Shown piece after piece: positions 32,989 through 41,515 of a DNA stretch of 45,224 bases. Both the position numbers and the translations under genes were made by a program. The notes under the pieces are model-generated. The model was not told the DNA's origin. It ran no database searches and saw nothing but the letters and a program-made list of their open reading frames with translations. How positions within the stretch are numbered: the stretch's first letter is position 1; every line of letters starts with the position of its first letter. This stretch comes from Kribbella antibiotica (GTDB taxonomy: Bacteria > Actinomycetota > Actinomycetes > Propionibacteriales > Kribbellaceae): contig NZ_SMKX01000062.1 in the NCBI RefSeq assembly GCF_004349055.1, positions 1 through 45,224 of the forward strand, written 5' to 3'.

Positions 32989-35069
32989 CCACGCTCGTAA
33001 CGACCCCACCTCCTGCTGCTCAGGAGAAGTCGGTCGAGAAGAAGGCGTCTTCGGGTCTGTTCGACCCCAAGATGCTCTTGACCTCGCTCCCGGATGCCGT
33101 GCGCAAGCTCGATCCGCGGGTGATGGTGAAGAACCCGGTCATGTTCGTGGTCGAGGTCGGCGCGGTTGCGTCGACAGTCATCGCGATCACCGACTCCACC
33201 GTGTTCGCCTGGTGGATCGTGGTGTGGCTCTGGCTGACGGTTGTGTTCGCCAACCTCGCCGAAGCGGTGGCCGAGGGCCGCGGCAAGGCCCAGGCCGAAA
33301 CCCTGCGTCGTGCCAAGACCGAAACTACTGCTCGCCGGCTCACCTCCGATGGGGAAGAGGAGATCCCGGCGGCTCAGCTGCAGCTCGGCGACCGGGTGGT
33401 TGTCGAGGCTGGGCAGATCATTCCTGGCGACGGTGACGTGGTCGAGGGTGTGGCGAGCGTCGACGAGTCGGCGATCACCGGCGAGTCGGCTCCAGTCATC
33501 CGTGAGTCCGGTGGCGACCGCAGCGCGGTCACCGGCGGTACCAAGGTGCTGTCGGACCGGATCGTCGTGAAGATCATGACCAAGCCCGGTGAGAGCTTCA
33601 TCGACCGGATGATCGCGCTGGTCGAGGGCGCATCGCGGCAGAAGACGCCGAACGAGATCGCCCTGAACATCCTGCTGTCCAGCCTGACGATCGTCTTCCT
33701 GATCGCCACGGTCACGCTGCCGACCTTTGCGAAGTACGCCGGTGTGGATCTGAGCGTGATCATCCTGGTGGCCCTGCTGGTCTGCCTGATCCCGACCACG
33801 ATCGGCGCGCTGTTGTCCGCGATCGGCATCGCCGGTATGGACCGGCTGGTGCAGCGCAACGTGCTCGCGATGTCCGGTCGCGCGGTCGAGGCGGCCGGCG
33901 ACGTGAACACCTTGCTGCTGGACAAGACCGGCACGATCACGCTGGGCAACCGGCAGGCGGCCGAGTTCATCCCGGTAGCCGGAGTGACCGATACCGAGTT
34001 GGCCGACGCGGCCCAGTTGTCCAGCCTGGCTGACGAAACTCCCGAGGGGCGGTCGATCGTCGTACTGGCTAAGACTGGGTACGGATTGCGCGAGCGGCAC
34101 ACCGGAGAGTTGCCTCATGCAACCTTTGTCGAGTTCACCGCGCAGACGCGGATGAGCGGTGTCGACGTCGATGACCGCGAGGTCCGCAAGGGCGCAGCCG
34201 GGGCGGTCAACAACTGGATCAACGCCCACGGCGGTACGACGGATCCTCAGCTCGGCGAGATTGTCGACGGCATCTCGGCCTCGGGCGGTACGCCGCTCGT
34301 CGTGGCCGAGGCGGTCGGCGGCACGGCTCGCGCGCTCGGGGTGATTCACCTCAAGGACGTGGTGAAGTCCGGGATGCGGGAGCGGTTCGACCAGATGCGC
34401 GCGATGGGCATCCGGACCGTGATGATCACCGGCGACAACGCGCTGACCGCGAAAGCGATCGCCGAGGAGGCCGGGGTCGACGACTTCCTGGCCGAGGCGA
34501 CGCCCGAGGACAAGATGGCGCTGATCAAGAAGGAGCAGGAGGGTGGGCGGCTGGTCGCGATGACCGGTGACGGTACGAACGACGCGCCCGCGCTTGCCCA
34601 GGCTGATGTCGGGGTCGCGATGAACACCGGGACGTCGGCGGCCAAGGAGGCCGGCAACATGGTCGACCTGGACTCCAACCCGACCAAGCTGATCGAGATC
34701 GTTGAGATCGGCAAGCAACTGCTGATCACCCGGGGATCGCTGACCACGTTCTCGATCGCGAACGACGTGGCCAAGTACTTCGCGATCCTGCCGGCGCTCT
34801 TCGCGGCGGCCTACCCGGGGCTGGACAAGCTGAACATCATGCAGCTGCACTCGCCGCAGACGGCGATCGTGTCGGCCATCGTGTTCAACGCACTGGTGAT
34901 TGTCGCGCTGGTTCCGCTCGCACTTCGCGGAGTCCGCTACCGGCCGTCCTCGGCCTCGGCGATGCTGCGCCGCAACCTGCTCGTGTACGGCGTTGGTGGC
35001 CTCATCACACCGTTCATCGGCATCAAGCTTCTCGACCTGGTGATCTCTTTGATCCCCGGTCTTCGGTGA
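32985..35069 (+). CDS. kdpB: Potassium-transporting P-type ATPase subunit KdpB
   Basis: The protein has 694 residues from a GTG overlapping the kdpA stop. P-type ATPase motifs are complete: TGES in the actuator domain, DKTGTITLGN with phosphorylated Asp313, MITGDNALTAKAIA, and MTGDGTNDAPALAQADVG. It hydrolyses ATP to drive K+ taken in through KdpA. Its length is as in other bacteria. It is directly followed by kdpC. Confidence 0.98.
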   Translation: MTTLVTTPPPAAQEKSVEKKASSGLFDPKMLLTSLPDAVRKLDPRVMVKNPVMFVVEVGAVASTVIAITDSTVFAWWIVVWLWLTVVFANLAEAVAEGRGKAQAETLRRAKTETTARRLTSDGEEEIPAAQLQLGDRVVVEAGQIIPGDGDVVEGVASVDESAITGESAPVIRESGGDRSAVTGGTKVLSDRIVVKIMTKPGESFIDRMIALVEGASRQKTPNEIALNILLSSLTIVFLIATVTLPTFAKYAGVDLSVIILVALLVCLIPTTIGALLSAIGIAGMDRLVQRNVLAMSGRAVEAAGDVNTLLLDKTGTITLGNRQAAEFIPVAGVTDTELADAAQLSSLADETPEGRSIVVLAKTGYGLRERHTGELPHATFVEFTAQTRMSGVDVDDREVRKGAAGAVNNWINAHGGTTDPQLGEIVDGISASGGTPLVVAEAVGGTARALGVIHLKDVVKSGMRERFDQMRAMGIRTVMITGDNALTAKAIAEEAGVDDFLAEATPEDKMALIKKEQEGGRLVAMTGDGTNDAPALAQADVGVAMNTGTSAAKEAGNMVDLDSNPTKLIEIVEIGKQLLITRGSLTTFSIANDVAKYFAILPALFAAAYPGLDKLNIMQLHSPQTAIVSAIVFNALVIVALVPLALRGVRYRPSSASAMLRRNLLVYGVGGLITPFIGIKLLDLVISLIPGLR

Positions 35070-35689
35070 AAGGTCAGATTCAGATGAGGATATTCGGAGT
35101 TGCAGCGCGGGTGCTGCTGGTCTTCACGGTGGTGCTCGGTGTCGTCTATCCGTTGGCGATGACCGGGGTGTCGCAGCTGTTGTTTCACGGCAATGCGAAC
35201 GGCTCGATCATCAAGGTGAACGGCAAAGAGGTCGCTTCCGACCTGATCGGTCAGTCGTACACGATGGACAGTGGAAAGAAGGACGACAAGGGCGACGCGA
35301 TCATGGTCGCCGACCCGAAGTGGTTCCAGACCCGGCCGTCCGCGGCGTCGTACGACGGCAAGGCCAGCGCGGCCTCGCAGTACGGGCCCAACAACGCCGA
35401 TCTCCGCGCGGCGATCGACGAGCGGCGCAAGGAGGTCGCGCAGTTGGAGGGTGTCGACCCGGCTCAGGTCCCGGACGACGCACTCACGGCCAGCGGCTCA
35501 GGGCTCGATCCGGCGATCAGCCCGGCGTACGCGGCCTTGCAGATCAACCGGATCGCGCGGGAGCGGGGGCTGTCGGTGGCTCAGGTGGCCAAGTTGGTGC
35601 AGGAGAACACGCACGGGCGGGCGCTGGGGTTCCTCGGCGAACCGTACGTCAATGTCGTCACACTCAACGCTGCGCTGGCCGCGAGCTGA
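35066..35689 (+). CDS. kdpC: Potassium-transporting ATPase subunit KdpC
   Basis: The protein has 207 residues if it starts at the GTG (35066) that overlaps the kdpB stop. An ATG at 35084 is also possible. One N-terminal helix (VLLVFTVVLGVVYPLAMTG) is followed by the soluble KdpC domain. That domain has WFQTRPSAASYDGKASAASQ, SGSGLDPAISPAYAALQINR, and the closing GRALGFLGEPYVNVVTLN. KdpC is needed for assembly and ATP affinity of the pump. Confidence 0.96.
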   Translation: MKGQIQMRIFGVAARVLLVFTVVLGVVYPLAMTGVSQLLFHGNANGSIIKVNGKEVASDLIGQSYTMDSGKKDDKGDAIMVADPKWFQTRPSAASYDGKASAASQYGPNNADLRAAIDERRKEVAQLEGVDPAQVPDDALTASGSGLDPAISPAYAALQINRIARERGLSVAQVAKLVQENTHGRALGFLGEPYVNVVTLNAALAAS

Positions 35690-35702
35690 CATCATCGGAA
35701 GC

Positions 35703-38270
35703 ATGAGTAGGAGCGGTCGCGGGTATCTGCGGATCTACCTCGGTGCCGCACCTGGCGTAGGGAAGACCTACAAGATGCTGGGTGAGGGTCAGCGCAGGCT
35801 GGCCCGGGGCACCGATGTGGTGATCGGTTTCGTGGAGACCCACGGCCGCGAGCACACCGCGGCGATGGTCGAGGGGCTCGAACTGGTACCGCGGCGGATC
35901 ATCGACTACCGCGGTGCCAGCTTCACCGAGCTCGACCTGGACGCCCTGCTGGTACGGCGGCCTGACGTGGCGCTCGTCGACGAGTTGGCGCACACGAATG
36001 TGCCGGGCAGCCGCAACGAGAAGCGTTGGCAGGACATCGAGGAGTTGCTGGCGGCCGGGATCGACGTGATCTCGGCGGTCAACATCCAGCACCTCGAGTC
36101 GATCAATGATGTGGTCGAGAAGATCACCGGCGTACCGCAGCAGGAGACGGTGCCGGACCGCGTGGTTCGGGCCGCGGACCAGATCGAGCTGGTCGACATG
36201 ACTCCGGAGGCGCTGCGCCGCCGGATGGCGCATGGGAACGTGTATGCGGCGGACAAGATAGATGCTGCCTTGGGCAACTACTTTCGGGTCGGCAATCTGT
36301 CTGCGCTGCGTGAGCTAGCGTTGCTTTGGCTGGCCGATCGGGTAGATGCCGGGCTGCAGCAGTACCGCGCTCAGCACGACATCGACTCGACCTGGGAAGC
36401 GCGGGAGCGGGTGGTCGTCGCTCTCACCGGCGGCGCCGAGGGCGAGACGCTGATCCGGCGTGCTGCCCGGATCGCCGCGCGCTCGTCCGGTGGGGACCTG
36501 CTTGCCCTCCACGTTGCCCGGTCCGACGGGTTGACCGGCGCTGACCCGAAACGTCTTGCCGAACAACGAAATCTCGTCGAATCGCTGGGCGGGACTTACC
36601 ACCAGGTGGTCGGGGATGATGTTCCGGCTGCGCTGCTGACCTTCGCGCGGGCTGAGAACGCGACCCAGTTGGTGCTGGGCGGTTCGCGGCGGTCGCGGTG
36701 GTCGGCGATCACCGGGCCGGGGATCGGTACGTCGACGATCCGGGGTTCGGGCGATATCGACGTACACATCGTCACGCACTCGCAGATGGGGCGCGGGCGG
36801 CTGCCGCGGTTGCGCGGGAGCCTGTCACGGCGGCGAAAGATCCAGGGGTTCGTGCTGTCGATCCTCCTGCAGCCGATTCTCGCGCTCGCGCTGGATCTGG
36901 GCGGCGATCGCCTGAACCTGACGAGCGACGTACTGGCGTTCTTGCTGGCTGTGGTCGTGGTTGCGCTGGTGGGCGGGCTGTGGCCAGCGTTGGTGACCGC
37001 GATCGGTGGGTCGCTGGTGATCAACTACTTCTTCACGCCACCGACGCGGACGTTCACGATTGCCGAGGTGAACAATGCGCTCGCGCTGGCGATCTTCGTG
37101 CTGGTGGCGGCGCTGGTGAGCTCGGTCGTGGACCGGGCGGCACGCCGTACGAGACAGGCCGCGCGGGCGGCGGCGGAGTCGGAGACGTTGGCGACGCTTG
37201 CCGGCTCGGTGTTGCGTGGGGAGACCGCGCTGCCGGCGTTGTTGGAGCGGGTGCGCGAGGCGTTTGGGATGACGAGCGCCTGCCTGATGGAGCGCGTGGA
37301 CGACGACGAGCTGACCGAGATCTGGCGACCGATCGCATCCGCCGGTACGCCGACCTGCCGGCGACCGGAGGATGGCGACGCGGAGATCCCTGGTCGCGAC
37401 GACCTGGTCCTCGTGCTGCAGGGTCGCCAATTGGCCGCAGACGAACGGCGATTGGTCGGGGCGTTTGCTGCTCACGCGGCCGCGCTGGTGGATCGGGCCC
37501 GGCTGACCGAGGCCGCCGCGGAGGCGAAACCGCTGGCTGAGGCGGACAAACTCCGTACGGCGTTGCTTCGGGCGGTCGGTCATGATCTGCGATCGCCGTT
37601 GGCGTCGGCCAAGGCCTCGGTGACTTCGTTGCGCAGCGCCGATGTGGACTGGAGTGAATCCGAGCGGGCCGAGTTGTTGGAGACCGCTGACGAGTCACTC
37701 GACCGGCTGTCCCGGCTGGTCGACAACCTGCTCGACCTGTCGCGCCTGCAGGCGGGCGTGCTGCCAGTGTTCACGCGGCCAATGGCGCTGGATGAGGTCA
37801 TTCCCGGCGTACTGGCTGAGCTTGGTGACGACGGTGAGCGGGTGGTCGTGGATATCCCGCACACGCTGCCGCTGCTCGAGGCCGACCCGGCGCTGATCGA
37901 GCGCGTGATCGCGAACCTGGTGGCCAATGCACTGCGGTATTCACCCGACGACCGTGGACCGTTGGTGATGGGGAGTTCGCTCGGCGAGACGGTGGAGATC
38001 CGGGTGATCGATCGCGGGCCGGGGATTCCGCGGGAGGAACGCGATCGGGTGTTTGCGCCGTTCCAGCGATTGGGGGACACCGACAACACGGTTGGGGTCG
38101 GGCTCGGGCTTGCGCTGGCTCGGGGATTGGCCGAGGCGATGCAAGGGACGGTGCAGCCGGAGGACACTCCGGGTGGCGGATTGACGATGGTGGTGTCGAT
38201 ACCGGCGGCACTTTCGGCCGACGTACCGGTGCCTGGAACGCGGGAACGAACGGGGCTTGCAGATGACTAG
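35703..38270 (+). CDS. kdpD: Sensor histidine kinase KdpD
   Basis: The protein has 855 residues from an ATG at 35703. The N-terminal KdpD domain has Walker A GAAPGVGKT (Lys21) and PDVALVDELAHTN. A universal-stress-like domain follows (VVVALTGGAEGETLIRRAAR, ENATQLVLGG). Four membrane helices lie at about residues 380-480, then a GAF-like region. The kinase core has the H-box VGHDLRSPLAS with His627, N-box VIANLVANALRYSP, and DRGPGIPREERDRVFAPF. It senses low K+/turgor and phosphorylates KdpE. Its stop lies in ATGACTAG, which is repeated at the kdpE start 110 bp on. Confidence 0.97.
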   Translation: MSRSGRGYLRIYLGAAPGVGKTYKMLGEGQRRLARGTDVVIGFVETHGREHTAAMVEGLELVPRRIIDYRGASFTELDLDALLVRRPDVALVDELAHTNVPGSRNEKRWQDIEELLAAGIDVISAVNIQHLESINDVVEKITGVPQQETVPDRVVRAADQIELVDMTPEALRRRMAHGNVYAADKIDAALGNYFRVGNLSALRELALLWLADRVDAGLQQYRAQHDIDSTWEARERVVVALTGGAEGETLIRRAARIAARSSGGDLLALHVARSDGLTGADPKRLAEQRNLVESLGGTYHQVVGDDVPAALLTFARAENATQLVLGGSRRSRWSAITGPGIGTSTIRGSGDIDVHIVTHSQMGRGRLPRLRGSLSRRRKIQGFVLSILLQPILALALDLGGDRLNLTSDVLAFLLAVVVVALVGGLWPALVTAIGGSLVINYFFTPPTRTFTIAEVNNALALAIFVLVAALVSSVVDRAARRTRQAARAAAESETLATLAGSVLRGETALPALLERVREAFGMTSACLMERVDDDELTEIWRPIASAGTPTCRRPEDGDAEIPGRDDLVLVLQGRQLAADERRLVGAFAAHAAALVDRARLTEAAAEAKPLAEADKLRTALLRAVGHDLRSPLASAKASVTSLRSADVDWSESERAELLETADESLDRLSRLVDNLLDLSRLQAGVLPVFTRPMALDEVIPGVLAELGDDGERVVVDIPHTLPLLEADPALIERVIANLVANALRYSPDDRGPLVMGSSLGETVEIRVIDRGPGIPREERDRVFAPFQRLGDTDNTVGVGLGLALARGLAEAMQGTVQPEDTPGGGLTMVVSIPAALSADVPVPGTRERTGLADD

Positions 38271-38380
38271 TCTCAATGCCACGCTCCGCGCGGCGAGTCA
38301 TGGGGCTTTAACTCCAGCCCTTCCCTCGTCGCTCCAGTCGCTTCGCTCCCTACACTCCTCAGTCCAGGTCAGGAGGCCCC
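38271..38380. other. 110-bp segment between kdpD and kdpE flanked by ATGACTAG repeats
   Basis: kdpD ends in ATGACTAG (38263-38270) and kdpE begins with ATGACTAG (38381-38388). Elsewhere in this operon neighbouring genes overlap by 1-4 bp, and a fused ATGACTAG would make kdpD and kdpE overlap in the same way. The intervening DNA is non-coding. It contains a GGGCT/AGCCC hairpin and TCGCTCC repeats, and ends with AGGAGG, the kdpE ribosome binding site. An insertion that duplicated 8 bp is one explanation. Confidence 0.5.
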
Positions 38381-39058
38381 ATGACTAGGGTTTTGGTGGT
38401 TGACGACGAACCGCAGATCGTGCGGGCGTTGCAGATCAACCTGAAGGCGCGCGGGTACGAGGTGCACATGGCCGGCACGGGTACAGCCGCTTTGAAGGTG
38501 GCTGCGCAACATCCGCCGGAGCTGGTGATCCTGGATCTCGGGCTGCCGGATCTCGACGGGGTCGACGTGATTCGTGGGCTACGTGGATGGACCGAGGCGC
38601 CGATCCTGGTGCTGTCCGGGCGAACCGATCAGACCGACAAGGTCGAGGCGCTGGACGCGGGGGCCGACGACTACGTCACCAAGCCGTTCGGGATCGACGA
38701 GTTGCTGGCGCGGATGCGCGCTGTACTGCGGCGAAGCAACCTTGCACAGGATGAGCCTGTCGTCGCTGTCGGTGGTATTCGGGTCGATCTCGCCGCCAAG
38801 CGCGTGACGTTGGAGACCGGTGAGGACATCCGGCTCACACCGACCGAGTGGCATCTGCTGGAGGTTCTGGTCCGGCATCCCGGCAAATTGATGGCGCAAC
38901 GGCAGTTGCTGACCGAGGTGTGGGGGCCGGGATACGAGAGCGCGAGTGGAAACCTTCGCTTCTACATGGGTCAGCTGCGGCGCAAGCTCGAAGCCGATCC
39001 GGCGCGCCCGAAACATCTGCTGACCGAACCCGGGATGGGCTACCGTTTCGAGCCGTGA
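38381..39058 (+). CDS. kdpE: Response regulator KdpE
   Basis: The protein has 225 residues from an ATG with AGGAGG upstream. The receiver domain has VLVVDDEPQ, the phosphorylated Asp52 in LVILDLGLPDLDG, and Lys in VTKPFGIDELLARM. The OmpR-type winged-helix domain follows (DIRLTPTEWHLLEVLVRHPG, QLLTEVWGPGYE, LRRKLEADPARPKHLLTEPG). It activates kdp transcription; TGTGAGAGAG repeats upstream of the locus are candidate sites. Its stop overlaps the start of the methyltransferase gene. Confidence 0.97.
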   Translation: MTRVLVVDDEPQIVRALQINLKARGYEVHMAGTGTAALKVAAQHPPELVILDLGLPDLDGVDVIRGLRGWTEAPILVLSGRTDQTDKVEALDAGADDYVTKPFGIDELLARMRAVLRRSNLAQDEPVVAVGGIRVDLAAKRVTLETGEDIRLTPTEWHLLEVLVRHPGKLMAQRQLLTEVWGPGYESASGNLRFYMGQLRRKLEADPARPKHLLTEPGMGYRFEP

Positions 39059-39813
39059 CTACTACGGGGGACCCACGCCGGGTCAATTATGCGCGCCGTA
39101 CCGCCGAGACCCATGCCGCCTTTTTCACAAGGCATTTACGGCCCGGAATCAGCCTGCTCGACCTGGGCTGTGGACCGGGCTCCATCACCGTCGGCTTGGC
39201 CGAGCGAGTGCATCCAGGAACGACCACCGGCTTCGACCTGCATCCCGGACTGCCGGAAGGAGCAGACTCCATCACTTTGGTCGAGGGAGATGTGACGCAC
39301 GGGCTTCCGTTCGAGGACGGGACCTTCGGCGCGGTCTTCTCCAGCGCGATGCTGCAGCACCTGCCCGACCCGCTCGCTGTGCTGCGTGAGGTACGACGGG
39401 TTGCCGCGCCAGGTGCCGTGGTCGGTTTCGTCGACGCCGACTGGGATGGGCAGCTGCTGTACCCGACCAATCCGTTGCTAGAGGCATCTTTCGAGGTGAT
39501 GCGCCGGCTCCGCGCCGGTACGTCGCCCTTCGTCGGCAAGCAACTGCGCTCGCTACTGGTGGAAGCGGGCTTTGTTGGTTGCGAGAGCTATGCCCGGGTC
39601 GTCCACCACGGGACAGCCGAAGAAGTCGCCGGTGTTGGCACCTTCACCGCTAGCCTGATGTCGGGACAGCGCGACCAGATTGTCGAACAGAACATCGCCA
39701 CCGGCGCCGAGGTCGACGAGATGGAACAAGCCTGGCTTGCCTGGTCTGCCGAGCCCGGCGGATTCCTGGCCCGGTTCTGGATCGAAGCCATCGGCTGGGC
39801 GCCCGAGGGCTGA
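39055..39813 (+). CDS. Class I SAM-dependent methyltransferase
   Basis: The protein has 252 residues from a GTG whose GTGA overlaps the kdpE stop. Motif I is classical (SLLDLGCGPGSITVGLAERV), followed by TGFDLHP (the acidic residue after strand 2), ITLVEGDVTHGLPFEDGTFG and AVFSSAMLQHLPDP. This is the Methyltransf_11/25 pattern of small-molecule methyltransferases. The C-terminal half is a helical substrate lid. The substrate is unknown. The overlap with kdpE implies co-transcription with the potassium locus, which is unusual. Confidence 0.9.
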   Translation: MTTTGDPRRVNYARRTAETHAAFFTRHLRPGISLLDLGCGPGSITVGLAERVHPGTTTGFDLHPGLPEGADSITLVEGDVTHGLPFEDGTFGAVFSSAMLQHLPDPLAVLREVRRVAAPGAVVGFVDADWDGQLLYPTNPLLEASFEVMRRLRAGTSPFVGKQLRSLLVEAGFVGCESYARVVHHGTAEEVAGVGTFTASLMSGQRDQIVEQNIATGAEVDEMEQAWLAWSAEPGGFLARFWIEAIGWAPEG

Positions 39814-39864
39814 ACGTCCGATTCGTTCAAGACATGCCGTGGGGTTCTGGGGGAACCTCTAGGT

Positions 39865-40707
39865 ATGGACATCTTCACCGCAGGTCGTGATTTCGTACGT
39901 CTCGAGGGTCGGCTGGTTGAGAACCGCTTGCTCTCGGTTGTCTTCGACGGCGCTGACCCCGCTGGCGTGGTCGACGCGCTCCGCGGCTACCAGAACGCAG
40001 ACGGTGGTTTCGGTCACGGCCTGGAGCCGGACAAACGCTGCCCGGACAGCCTCGGTCTCGACGTCGAAACCGCCTTCGACATCCTGCTGGCCGCCGGTGC
40101 CTGCGACTCCGTGATGATCGGCCGCGCGGTCGATTGGCTGGCATCGGTGGCTACTCCGGACGGCGCGGTCGCGCTGGCCGCACCCGTGATCGAGAACTAT
40201 CCGCGGGCTTCGCACATGAGCGAATGGACCTACGAGCCTTCGTTGAACCCGACCGCCGGTCTGGTCGGCCGTCTACACAAGCTCGGTGTCGAACACCCTT
40301 GGCGGTCGCTGGCCGGTTCCTGGTGCGCTAGGCAGCTTGAGTTGGGTCTGCCGACCGAGGCGCATTCGCTCCACGAATCGCTGGAGTTCCTTGAACACGC
40401 CGGCGATGTCGACCTGGAGCGGATCCGCGACTGGCTGCCGAAGGTGTCGTATTTCCGTGCAGATGCGGCCGATCCGTCGTACGGGGTTACGCCGTTGCAG
40501 TTCGCGCCGACCCCGGACAGTCCGTGGGCTGCGCTCTTCACGACGGAGCAGTTGGAGGCCCACCTCGATCGCCTGATCGCCGACCAGCAACCCGACGGCG
40601 GCTGGGCCATCACCTGGGAACCACCCGGCCAAGCCGCGACCCTCGAGTACCGAGGCATCGTCACCGTCGCCGCCCTCCGCACGTTGAAGGCCTACAACCG
40701 CCTCTAA
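39865..40707 (+). CDS. Prenyltransferase/squalene-oxidase-repeat protein
   Basis: The protein has 280 residues. YQNADGGFGHGLEPD and QQPDGGWAITWEPPG are the Q-x-x-D-G-G-[FW] repeats of alpha/alpha-toroid proteins. The remaining helices (TAFDILLAAGACDSVMIGRA, YEPSLNPTAGLVGRLHKLG) fit a toroid of about six helix pairs. Terpene-cyclase DxDD or zinc-site residues are not evident, so enzymatic activity is doubtful. There is no signal peptide. It is a monocistronic gene between the kdp-linked methyltransferase and the repeat-filled gap. Confidence 0.85.
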   Translation: MDIFTAGRDFVRLEGRLVENRLLSVVFDGADPAGVVDALRGYQNADGGFGHGLEPDKRCPDSLGLDVETAFDILLAAGACDSVMIGRAVDWLASVATPDGAVALAAPVIENYPRASHMSEWTYEPSLNPTAGLVGRLHKLGVEHPWRSLAGSWCARQLELGLPTEAHSLHESLEFLEHAGDVDLERIRDWLPKVSYFRADAADPSYGVTPLQFAPTPDSPWAALFTTEQLEAHLDRLIADQQPDGGWAITWEPPGQAATLEYRGIVTVAALRTLKAYNRL

Positions 40708-40768
40708 CCCGGACCGCCGAACGGCATTTGGTGGGTGGACCCATCGGATGGGGTCGGTACGGCGGGGA

Positions 40769-40987
40769 TGGCTGGTCGCCGCTCCGGACAAGCCGGGCAC
40801 GTTGTCTGTGGCTGGTCGCCGCGGCGGCCGCGTTACATAAAGGGCTTGGCTGGGCCCGGCGGGTGGTTGAGGTAGTGGCGAGGTCGGCGATCGCGTGCCC
40901 GCGGCTTGAGGTGCTCGCTATGGCTGAGGTGCAAGATCTGCACCGGGTGGAAACTTCTGTGCGTCATTTGCGAAGAATGTTCCACCC
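40769..40987 (+). repeat. Dispersed intergenic repeat, copy B
   Basis: This is the same orientation as copy A (2602-2795) and shares the core CGCCGCGGCGGCCGCGTTAC at 40817-40836. It contains TGGCTGGTCGCCGC twice (40769-40782, 40809-40822), spaced 40 bp apart. Its right end forms a hairpin: GGGTGGAA (40945-40952) against TTCCACCC (40980-40987), with inner CTTC/GAAG. Confidence 0.75.
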
Positions 40988-41129
40988 AGCGACCCCGGCA
41001 GCCCGGGGCGCGGGTGCTGCGGACGGCGGGCTGCGGTTGAGGGGTCGGGGTCTGCGTTAGTCGGTAATTTAGGGTCGGTATTTGAGAAAAAGTTCACGGC
41101 TAACGACCCCCGCCAGGCCCGGCCGGGTG
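40967..41129. repeat. Two related ~49-bp units
   Basis: TTTGCGAAGAATGTTCC and on (40967-41016) resembles TTTGAGAAAAAGTTCAC and on (41081-41129). Both continue into a CGACCCC(C/G)GC...CCCGG...GGGTG segment. A third, weaker relative may start at about 41160 (GCCGAAAAAGTCACG). They are non-coding and of unknown role. Confidence 0.45.
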
Positions 41130-41283
41130 ATCCGCTCAACGCGGGGATTTTTCGGGTCTATGCGCCGAAAAAGTCACGTGTAGTGAGGCGGCAAGGGTGA
41201 GTTGGGCGCGGCAGGACCCCCGCTTCCTTGCTGGCGTCTTTCACCACCGCGGAGGGTCACTTTCCAGGCTTCCTCGCTACCGG

Positions 41284-41444
41284 CCGCAACCACAGCGGGT
41301 ACCTCAAGCGGCGGTCACGCGATCGCCGACCTCGCCAGTACCTCAGCCCCGTGCCGGGCTCAGCCAAGCTCCTTCTGTAACGCGGCCGCCGCGGCGAGCA
41401 ACCCCAAGCAACGTGTCCGGCCTGTCCGGTGCGGCGAGCAACCA
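41284..41444 (-). repeat. Dispersed intergenic repeat, copy C (inverted)
   Basis: The reverse complement of this stretch aligns with copies A and B from CTCGCCGCACCGGACAGGCC through the shared core (41376-41396) to CTTGAGGTACCCGCT. With copy B it forms an inverted pair around about 300 bp of single DNA. The homology stops before the GTGGAAAC hairpin part that A and B share. Confidence 0.75.
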
Positions 41445-41515
41445 CTCCGCCGTACCAGCCCCAGCGACAAGCCCGCTGCCGCACCAGCGGCCAGGCGCCG
41501 CATGCGCCCTTGCCG

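Larger units (their letters stand above)
40708..41515. other. Gene-free 0.8-kb region filled with repeats
   Basis: No credible coding frame is present; open frames here have no ribosome binding site and atypical composition. The region holds copies B and C of the dispersed repeat in opposite orientation, a pair of related ~49-bp units (40967-41016, 41081-41129), and two 11-bp direct repeats CGGTAATTTAG/CGGTATTTGAG (41062-41072, 41076-41086). The middle (about 41060-41180) is markedly less GC-rich than its surroundings. Confidence 0.7.

Noticed and set aside
32943..34850. A 635-codon minus-strand open frame opposite kdpB
   Set aside because: It is a shadow of the KdpB frame; the real gene has all P-type ATPase motifs.
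40524..41060. Open frame covering the end of the prenyltransferase-repeat gene and copy B
   Set aside because: It begins inside a real gene in another frame. Alignment of the repeat copies shows indels that break this frame.
40918..41139. Minus-strand 73-codon frame with an internally similar translation
   Set aside because: The apparent protein repeat is explained by the two ~49-bp DNA repeats; there is no ribosome binding site.
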